Assembly (NCBI GenBank): GCA_003156795.1
Contig: PMHU01000272.1
Location: forward strand, 16,047-27,805
Direction of reading: 5' to 3'
Source: Acidimicrobiaceae bacterium
GTDB lineage: Bacteria > Actinomycetota > Acidimicrobiia > Acidimicrobiales > Palsa-688
DNA length: 11,759 bases
Positions 6,653-11,759 of the stretch are shown here, in pieces. The notes below the pieces were generated by a model. The model was not told the origin of the DNA. It did no database searches and saw only the letters and a program-made list of their open reading frames with translations. Position 1 is the stretch's first letter. The number at the start of each line of letters is the position of its first letter. The translations under genes and the position numbers were made by a program.

Positions 6653-7744
6653 GTGATTGATTCGAGCTGTTCAGCCCACCAGAGTGGTCCGATACGCCGA
6701 GGTCGAGTCACGTGGGCGATCATGGCCGTAGTGGCCGGGATTCTCGCTAGTTGTGGCGGAAGCCCCCGGTCGGGCACCGGCGTTATCCCGATCAGCCTCC
6801 CGACGTTCAAGGGCTGCACCATTGACAACGCGGGTTTCGCGACGGACATCGCTGTACCGGTTCGGGTGATCCGCCCCGCCCCGGGAAACGCCATCATCAC
6901 TGTCGGCGTGTGCGTCAACGGTGAAGGTCCCTTCCCGTTTGTTGTCGATACCGGCGCTTCCGCCACTGTCATTGATTCGAGCCTCGCCGCTCGCCTTCAT
7001 CTCCCAACATTCGACGCGCATAGCGGCTCCAGTTTCGGATGCACGCGAACAATCTCCCTCACAACCACCCAGAGGCTCTCCATGGACGGCCTTCATCTCG
7101 ATCCCCAGGTTGTAGTGGTCGGCACCATACGCTCTCCGCTGATTCCAGGGCTGATGGGCGCGATCGGGTCGGACGTGTTGAGCCGCTTCGACGCCGCCAG
7201 GTTCGACTTCCAAGCCGACACCCTCACCCTCGCGGGACCAGAAGGTCCGCCGATATCCAGCTCGGTCGGCGATAGTCACATCCACCTCGACGCGACCATG
7301 CGAGCCGGCACCAACGAGACAATCGCGGCTAGTACCCAGGCCCAGTCCGCACCAATTCCTGACCATCCCGGAGACGTGCTCTCAGTAGTGCGAGTCCACG
7401 TGCAGGTAGCGATAGCCGGTCAACGCTGGCAGACGTTCCTGGTCGACACCGGGGCAACACGAACATTCCTCGCTCCCGCCCTGGCCGCCTCCGCCGATCT
7501 CGAACAAGCCGGAGACCCCTTCGCTGGATACGCGGGATACGACTGCCGAGTCCGAATCTCCACCTACAAGCTCAACTCCTGGAGCATCGACAGCATCCCC
7601 CTCGCTCCGGCCATTATCTACAGCAGTGTTCTCCCCCCAGGACAAGACGGCCTACTCGGAGCCGGGACCCTGCAGCTCTACACCCCCGTCGTAATCGACT
7701 ACCGCGACTCCGACCTACTCCTGGCCAACGACAAGCGTCCATAG
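6653..7744 (+). CDS. Lipoprotein with two tandem retropepsin-like aspartyl protease domains
   Basis: From the GTG at 6653 this is a 363-residue predicted lipoprotein. A basic n-region (PIRRGR) and a hydrophobic stretch lead to the lipobox LASC, with lipidated Cys34. Two retropepsin-like domains follow. Domain 1 has FVVDTGASATVID (catalytic Asp99) and ends with GLMGAIGSDVLSRF. Domain 2 has FLVDTGATRTFLAP (Asp265) and ends with GLLGAGTLQLY. Each domain has both the DTG loop and the later hydrophobic-Gly element, so the chain could fold as a pepsin-like two-lobed enzyme. It would act outside the membrane, perhaps on proteins or peptides; no substrate is evident. The frame is open to ATG 6584, and TTG 6632 has AGAGG nine bases upstream, so the start is uncertain. 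ATG 6722 would leave no charged n-region. It ends 17 bases from the convergent repeat fragment. Confidence 0.85.
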   Translation: MIDSSCSAHQSGPIRRGRVTWAIMAVVAGILASCGGSPRSGTGVIPISLPTFKGCTIDNAGFATDIAVPVRVIRPAPGNAIITVGVCVNGEGPFPFVVDTGASATVIDSSLAARLHLPTFDAHSGSSFGCTRTISLTTTQRLSMDGLHLDPQVVVVGTIRSPLIPGLMGAIGSDVLSRFDAARFDFQADTLTLAGPEGPPISSSVGDSHIHLDATMRAGTNETIAASTQAQSAPIPDHPGDVLSVVRVHVQVAIAGQRWQTFLVDTGATRTFLAPALAASADLEQAGDPFAGYAGYDCRVRISTYKLNSWSIDSIPLAPAIIYSSVLPPGQDGLLGAGTLQLYTPVVIDYRDSDLLLANDKRP

Positions 7745-7761
7745 AACCCCAACGGCCTTTG

Positions 7762-8385
7762 CTATTCGGTTTCGGCCAACGGTCCCGAACCATCCGAGCT
7801 GCTGAAAGAGTTGCCCACGGCGGTGCATACCTTGACGCCGGTGCAGGACACCCCGTATAACGCGTCGCTGGTGGCCCCGGCAGGGTTTGGAGTTGTCTGC
7901 TGCTTCCATTTGATCCCGTTCCCTACTTCCGCCAAAGTCGCAGAGGAACCACCGTTGAAGCCGCCGACCGCGGTGCAAGCGTCAGCCGCGGTACAAGACA
8001 CCGCGGCCAGGTCATTGCCAGCGTCGCCAGGGTCGGCGACCATCGGCATCGTCCAGGTTGACCAATCGCCAACCTCGACCAAGATCGCCGGTTGCCCATA
8101 CCCGTCCTGAAAGCTGCCGACCGCGGTACACGCGCTGGCGGCTACGCACGACACGCCCACGAGCACCGCGTATCGGCCAGGGGCGGGGTTGACGGTCGTC
8201 TGCTGCTGCCACTCGGCCCCGTTCCACGCCTCAGCCAAGGTCAAATAACCTGTGCCGTCGTAGCCGCCAACAGCTGTGCAGGCGTTCATGGCCGTGCACG
8301 CGACCGCATCGAAGCCGCTGCCTGAAAGGCTAGGACTCTCCACCAGGTTCCAAATGGTCCCGTTCCACGCCTCGGCCAGGGTCAC
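7762..8385 (-). pseudogene. N-terminally truncated CTAVG-repeat protein fragment
   Basis: The 207-codon frame encodes four repeats of about 50 residues. Each contains a Cys-x5-Cys-TAVG motif, with Cys pairs at 30/36, 80/86, 131/137 and 181/187, and three also carry a TLAE..NG..W block. Such repeats are known from large exported actinobacterial proteins of unknown function. Here the frame begins in the middle of a repeat (MTLAEAWNG), with no signal peptide and an in-frame TGA directly before the GTG. It therefore looks like the C-terminal remnant of a longer gene. It starts 8 bases after the stop of the SLOG-type gene and could only be translated by reinitiation. The fragment ends abruptly at GPLAETE. 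Whether any protein is made is unknown. It could instead be a short stand-alone repeat protein, which I think less likely. Confidence 0.65.
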
Positions 8386-8393
8386 TCACTCGG

Positions 8394-8942
8394 CTATCCG
8401 ACTGGGCCAGCCGCGACTCGGCGACGTCGGGCCGGTGCCGATCGGGCCAGTTCGAGGGCCCGTTCGACCGCAGCATCGACCAAGCCGACGTATTCAGGTT
8501 GCACCTGGCCCGGCTGATCGATCGTCATCTTGTTGATCGAGACCACCGGCGTGCCCGTTCGAAGGGCCAGAGCCATCTCGCTGAGTGTCCCCCAACTCTG
8601 GCCCACGACGATCAGAACGTCGCACGCTCGCACCACAAGACCGTTTCGAAGCTCCCCGAGGCCGGTGGCCAACGCGAAGGTGAGATACCTGTTCCCCACC
8701 GTCCGATCCTGGCCGGGAAGTATTCCGACCGTTAGCCCGCCCACCTCGAACGCGCCCTGGCAAGCTGCCTCCATAACGCCTCCGAGGCCACCGGTTACGA
8801 CGACGGCATGCGCCTTGGCACATCTGGATCCGATCTCCCGAGCCGCCTCCATCTCGGCTGGCGAGGCCTCACCAGGGCCGATCACCCCTATATAGGGAAC
8901 GTCTTGTCGGTGGGGAGCGGACATGACGACAAAGCTAGCCAT
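8394..8942 (-). CDS. TIGR00725-type Rossmann-fold nucleotide-binding protein (SLOG superfamily)
   Basis: This 182-residue protein has the LOG/DprA-like Rossmann fold. Visible elements are PYIGVIGPGEAS (residues 16-27), VVVTGGLGGVMEAACQGA (47-64), TVGILPGQ and VGQSWGTLSEMALAL (113-127). The second Gly-rich loop is GQSWGTLSE where true cytokinin-activating LOG enzymes have PGGxGTxxE. That difference, and the short length, fit the uncharacterised TIGR00725 group. The family binds nucleotides or nucleotide-derived ligands; no reaction can be assigned here. The C-terminus is Arg-rich (ARRRRVAAG). ATG at 8942 has only a weak GAG upstream. ATG at 8924 (MSAPHRQD) would give a more usual N-terminus, so the first six residues are uncertain. 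It diverges from the alpha/beta hydrolase with just 33 bases between the starts, and is followed after 8 bases by the repeat fragment. Confidence 0.9.
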   Translation of the reverse strand: MASFVVMSAPHRQDVPYIGVIGPGEASPAEMEAAREIGSRCAKAHAVVVTGGLGGVMEAACQGAFEVGGLTVGILPGQDRTVGNRYLTFALATGLGELRNGLVVRACDVLIVVGQSWGTLSEMALALRTGTPVVSINKMTIDQPGQVQPEYVGLVDAAVERALELARSAPARRRRVAAGPVG

Positions 8943-8975
8943 CCACTGCTCAATTCGTGACGTCCCGGAGGTTGA

Positions 8976-9794
8976 ATGAACGAACGTGGTTTGGCAGTTC
9001 GACTTCGCCCAATATCAGGCGAGGAGGCCTGCCGTCTTACCGGCCGAGCGGGGCGGTATCGTTTGTCGGGTATTGCCATGCAGCTCAAGGTGCCCATAGA
9101 CACCGGTAACGGTCCAGTGGTCGTCGTGCTCCACGGCTTCGCCATGCGCCCGATCACCTACAACCCTCTGGTGCGGCTCCTGGCCAGCCGCTGCCGGGTT
9201 GTGGTCCCTGACCTTTTCGCGATACGCGGAGAATGGCGTTACTCCGATGTGCTCGAGGCATTCACCTCGACGCTTGACCATCTCGGCCTTGACCGGGTCA
9301 GCCTGGTGGGACATTCCTTCGGAGGGGGAATCGAGCTCGGCTACGCCCTGCGCCAACCGGAACGCGTCGTTGAGCTCGTGTTCTCCGACACTCTGGCTGC
9401 CTCAAGGGAGTGGCGCCTAGCCCAAGAGGCGCTACGTCACCCCGGTCGTCTCATCAGTCTCGCAACGCCGACCGCGACCGCTGCCTTCGTCCAAAACTGG
9501 ATCGAGCATCCCCGCCAGCTGGTCGACGCCGCCTGGTGGGCCTTCAGGAGCGGAAGGGAGTGCGACAGCCTGGCCGTCGCCAGGGCCGGCCTTCCCGCAC
9601 ACGTCCTGTGGGCCAATCGAGACTCGGTCCTCTCCCGCGCCGACGGACGACGATTCGCTGAGGAGCTCCAGGCCAGCTTTACCGTCGCGTCCGCGCCCGA
9701 CGGAAGGGCCATCGACCACGACTGGATGTTCCAGCAGCCGGAGGTGTTCTTCGAACACCTTGAGAGCCTCCAGCTCAAGGCTCTGTCAGCCTGA
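8976..9794 (+). CDS. Alpha/beta fold hydrolase
   Basis: This 272-residue protein belongs to the alpha/beta hydrolase superfamily of esterases, lactonases, epoxide hydrolases and C-C hydrolases. It has the oxyanion-hole motif VLHGFAM (residues 51-57), the nucleophile elbow GHSFGG with Ser114, the acid Asp216 in LWANRDSVL and His248 in AIDHDWMF, so the triad is complete. A cap-like helical segment lies at about 140-195 (REWRLAQEALRHPG, WIEHPRQLVDAAWW). There is no signal peptide, so it is probably cytoplasmic. ATG 8976 is preferred because GGAGG lies four bases upstream. An internal ATG at 9078 (MQLKVPID) would match the usual domain start but lacks a ribosome site. The substrate cannot be predicted, and no pathway link to the catabolic block is visible. 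Confidence 0.93.
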   Translation: MNERGLAVRLRPISGEEACRLTGRAGRYRLSGIAMQLKVPIDTGNGPVVVVLHGFAMRPITYNPLVRLLASRCRVVVPDLFAIRGEWRYSDVLEAFTSTLDHLGLDRVSLVGHSFGGGIELGYALRQPERVVELVFSDTLAASREWRLAQEALRHPGRLISLATPTATAAFVQNWIEHPRQLVDAAWWAFRSGRECDSLAVARAGLPAHVLWANRDSVLSRADGRRFAEELQASFTVASAPDGRAIDHDWMFQQPEVFFEHLESLQLKALSA

Positions 9795-9868
9795 GCAGAG
9801 TAACCAAGAGAGCCCCTGGAGCTCATCGAAGTGGTTCCGTCGAAGACACGACCCGATACCGTTTGCTG

Positions 9869-9890
9869 CTGAGCGATCAGGCGCGCTCAG
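9869..9890. terminator. Hairpin at the 3' end of the RCC1-repeat gene
   Basis: CTGAGCG (9869-9875), an eight-base loop and CGCTCAG (9884-9890) form a perfect seven-pair stem that includes the stop codon of the RCC1-type gene. It lies in the gap between two convergent genes and has no T-run. It may act as a terminator or 3'-end stabiliser. CTGAGCG recurs once more just inside the gene at 9899-9905. Confidence 0.35.
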
Positions 9891-11200
9891 GAGCTTGTGC
9901 TGAGCGCAATGCTGTGCTTCGACCCTGCGGCCATCTCGGAGACACCCGTCAGCACCATCTCGGGCAGCATCTCATTCGTCTTAGTCCCATCGCCCAACTG
10001 GCCCGAACTGTTGTCCCCCCAGGTGTAGAGGTCCCCGTCCATGGACAATGCCATGGAGTGCTCACCTCCGGCAGCGATGCACTGGATGTCGGGCATGCAC
10101 TCGATGTCGGGCAAACCCATCACGGCAACGGGAACGTCAGTGCACATATTTTCAGGATTGAGGCTCTTCTGTACAGGGTCACTCGGATTGCAAATGCCGG
10201 TGACGCTTGGGTTCCCGAGTTGGCCTGACTCGTTGTCACCCCAGGCCATCACGGTACCGCCGGTCAAGAGAGCAAGGTTGTGCCCGTTAGCTTTGACGTC
10301 CCCACCGGCCGATATGGCCGTGACGCCTTGTAAGGGCATGCCGGACGAGTTGAGTACTGGTACCGGAACGTAACTGCACCAACTGGTATCGTTCGGATTC
10401 GTATTGCATGCGCTATCGACGTTCGGGTTCCCGAGTTGACCGAAATCGTTGTCGCCCCAGGTCATAAGTTCTCCATTCGACAGAAGTGCATCACCAAAGA
10501 TATTCCCGGACGAAATCGCCATGGCTGGACTGGGCAAATCTACGGCGGCCGGTGAAGAGCTTGATGTTGTTGTTCCGTCGCCGAGTTCCCCGTAGGTATT
10601 GTCGCCCCAGGCCATGACTGCGCCGGATTGAAGCAATGCGTAGAAGTGCTTCCCCCCGGCAGCCACGGCCTGCACACCGCTCAAAGACATAACCTGCGTT
10701 GGTGTAGCCGAATAACAAGCAGGGCTACAAGTGCTGCAGTCTGTTGGGTCGGCGGCCGTGCCATAGTTCAAATGACCCCAGGTATACACCGCGCCCCCGC
10801 TAGTCAGAGCGATTGCGCTGCCCTCGCCCGTAGCGGTAGCGATAACGCCACTCAGTCCCAGCACTGGGACGACTGAATCGGTGGGGGTAGTGTTGCCGTC
10901 TCCGAGTTGACCGCAATCATTCTGCCCCCAGGACTTCACCGTGGTCTTATTCGTTATCGCGAGGTTGAATGAGTTGGCGGCATCGAGCGAAGAAACCTTT
11001 CCTAGTGGAGGCGACAGCTGCTGCGGAGAAGGACACGCCGAGCTACCGCAGTCAGGTCCGCCGTTGCTTGAGGATCCCCAGGAGTAGACCGCGGCTGACT
11101 GGGCTATTACGGGCCGTGCGAATAAGGTCAGGGCACCGATAACCGAAACGACACCGATTACCACCCCAGTGCTGAGAAAGAATGCCTTTGACCGTGCCAT
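9887..11200 (-). CDS. Secreted RCC1-repeat beta-propeller protein
   Basis: This 437-residue protein begins with a signal peptide: MARSK, then a hydrophobic stretch at residues 6-28, with likely cleavage after Ala33 (PVIA). Seven RCC1-type repeats follow, marked by WG at 41, 91, 141, 198, 248, 320 and 394, several as WGDN..GQLG(D/N). Seven repeats would make a complete seven-bladed propeller. Between the blade motifs are loops with cysteines, twelve in all, mostly in close pairs (51/56, 155/158/162, 265/275, 337/353, 368/374). These suit disulfides outside the cell. Bacterial RCC1-like proteins are usually binding or surface proteins; no ligand is evident here. ATG 11200 has GAGGGGGGA five bases upstream. 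A frame to 11275 would put 25 residues before the signal peptide. The G+C content is visibly lower than in the flanking genes. Confidence 0.92.
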   Translation of the reverse strand: MARSKAFFLSTGVVIGVVSVIGALTLFARPVIAQSAAVYSWGSSSNGGPDCGSSACPSPQQLSPPLGKVSSLDAANSFNLAITNKTTVKSWGQNDCGQLGDGNTTPTDSVVPVLGLSGVIATATGEGSAIALTSGGAVYTWGHLNYGTAADPTDCSTCSPACYSATPTQVMSLSGVQAVAAGGKHFYALLQSGAVMAWGDNTYGELGDGTTTSSSSPAAVDLPSPAMAISSGNIFGDALLSNGELMTWGDNDFGQLGNPNVDSACNTNPNDTSWCSYVPVPVLNSSGMPLQGVTAISAGGDVKANGHNLALLTGGTVMAWGDNESGQLGNPSVTGICNPSDPVQKSLNPENMCTDVPVAVMGLPDIECMPDIQCIAAGGEHSMALSMDGDLYTWGDNSSGQLGDGTKTNEMLPEMVLTGVSEMAAGSKHSIALSTSS

Positions 11201-11335
11201 CGCTGTCCCCCCTCGGGAAATGCGCACAGCGGGGTCGTAGTCCATCGGACCATGCCCATTTAGGGAGCCCGCCAAGACGCTCGGCTATTTCATAGAGAAC
11301 ATAATCCGTTCGCTCGTCGACAACAAGCGCCGACC

Positions 11336-11680
11336 TCACCTCCTGCCTTCACCTTGTTCGCTACCAGCTGAGTCCGCTTCCTCGAACCTCCTAGGCGACA
11401 AGAGGCCGACGCCCATGACGACGGCCTGTTCCCGCGGACGAGCCCAGTCGTTGGCGGCAAGTCGAGCGCCACGGCCGAGAGTCGTCCCGCTCCGGTAACC
11501 AGCATGTATGGCGCAGGCGTCCACCGTCCACCAAAGTCCGGCTCCGTCCTGCCACCAACCACGGGCGTGCGTTGTCCCTACACATCTCGTGGGCCTCGTC
11601 ATGCCGGACTCGTACACCCACCTGAAATACCTGCCCGCATCAGCCGACAATGCGTCCAAGCAGTAGACCCGGACCCTCAT
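11336..11680 (-). CDS. Doubtful small hypothetical protein
   Basis: A 114-codon frame from ATG 11680, with GAGG about six bases upstream, starts just downstream of the tRNA-Gly gene on the same strand. The product opens MRVRVYCLDALSADAGRYFR and has a Trp-rich centre (ARGWWQDGAGLWWTVDAC). It then ends in a basic, low-complexity tail. I recognise no family, signal peptide or membrane segment. Two other minus-strand frames overlap it, and third-position G+C bias is only moderate. It may be real, a remnant, or chance. The remaining bases from 11201 to 11335 hold the upstream region of the RCC1-type gene, including the only A+T-rich patch nearby (about 11287-11312). Confidence 0.3.
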   Translation of the reverse strand: MRVRVYCLDALSADAGRYFRWVYESGMTRPTRCVGTTHARGWWQDGAGLWWTVDACAIHAGYRSGTTLGRGARLAANDWARPREQAVVMGVGLLSPRRFEEADSAGSEQGEGRR

Positions 11681-11714
11681 CGCGGGCCTCGTGGAGCGGA
11701 CGACCGCCAACGAG

Positions 11715-11759
11715 AGCGGACGACGGGATTCGAACCCGCGACCCCAACCTTGGCAAGGT
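11715..11759 (-). tRNA. tRNA-Gly (anticodon GCC), 3' part
   Basis: The gene is cut by the window edge. On the minus strand the visible part reads anticodon loop TTGCCAA flanked by ACC and GGT(TG), so the anticodon is GCC (glycine). Variable loop GGGTC follows, then T-stem GCGGG, T-loop TTCGAAT, CCCGT and acceptor strand CGTCCGC with discriminator T at 11715. CCA is not encoded; CTC follows. U73 is normal for bacterial tRNA-Gly. The 5' half, including the D-arm, lies beyond 11759. Confidence 0.93.

Noticed and set aside
6671..7366. Minus-strand ORF of 231 codons opposite the aspartyl-protease-like gene
   Set aside because: The plus-strand frame has a lipobox and two DTG domains; this one has none and is a shadow.
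10010..10617. Recurring TTGTC-x-CCCCAGG segments that could suggest a DNA repeat array or CRISPR
   Set aside because: They are irregularly spaced and encode the WGDN motifs of the RCC1 repeats on the minus strand, so they are coding repeats.

Overview
This is a high-G+C window (mostly about 65 % G+C) with actinobacterial gene content: acyl-CoA catabolism genes, a protein with CTAVG-type repeats, a secreted RCC1-repeat protein, and a tRNA-Gly gene with no encoded CCA. A soil or aquatic actinobacterium, possibly Acidimicrobiia-like, fits best. That placement is inference from gene style, not from a marker gene.

Positions 1-6266 form a catabolic block. On the minus strand, reading right to left, it holds an aldehyde dehydrogenase (6071-4593), a 102-residue protein of unknown function (4480-4172), an acetyl-CoA hydrolase/transferase-family protein (2826-1645), an SDR oxidoreductase (1481-708), a DUF35 zinc-ribbon/OB-fold protein (708-277) and the start of a thiolase-like/lipid-transfer protein (280 to beyond position 1). 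The last three overlap end to start and must be one transcript. A family III (CaiB/BaiF) CoA-transferase (2920-4128) runs divergently from a compact promoter region with apparently interlocking promoters. Together they suggest CoA activation of a carboxylic acid, beta-oxidation-like dehydrogenation, and thiolytic or retro-aldol cleavage by a thiolase/DUF35 complex. The dehydrogenase would oxidise an aldehyde that either feeds the pathway or is released by it. The substrate (steroid, terpenoid, aromatic or branched acid) cannot be read from the sequence. A 16-base near-palindrome lies over a predicted promoter upstream of the dehydrogenase, with no regulator gene beside it.

Positions 6267-8393 are accessory in character. 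They hold about 390 bases with no convincing gene, then a lipoprotein with two complete retropepsin-like aspartyl-protease domains in tandem (6653-7744). Convergent with it is an N-terminally truncated fragment of a CTAVG repeat protein (8385-7762).

Positions 8394-9794 hold a divergent pair: a TIGR00725/SLOG-type nucleotide-binding protein (8942-8394) and an alpha/beta hydrolase with an intact Ser-Asp-His triad (8976-9794).

Positions 9795-11759 hold a secreted seven-WG-repeat RCC1-type beta-propeller rich in cysteine pairs and lower in G+C than its neighbours (11200-9887), a doubtful small ORF, and the 3' half of tRNA-Gly(GCC) on the minus strand at the window edge. I see no CRISPR array, insertion sequence, rRNA or replication origin. 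I also found no complete new defence or mobile system.
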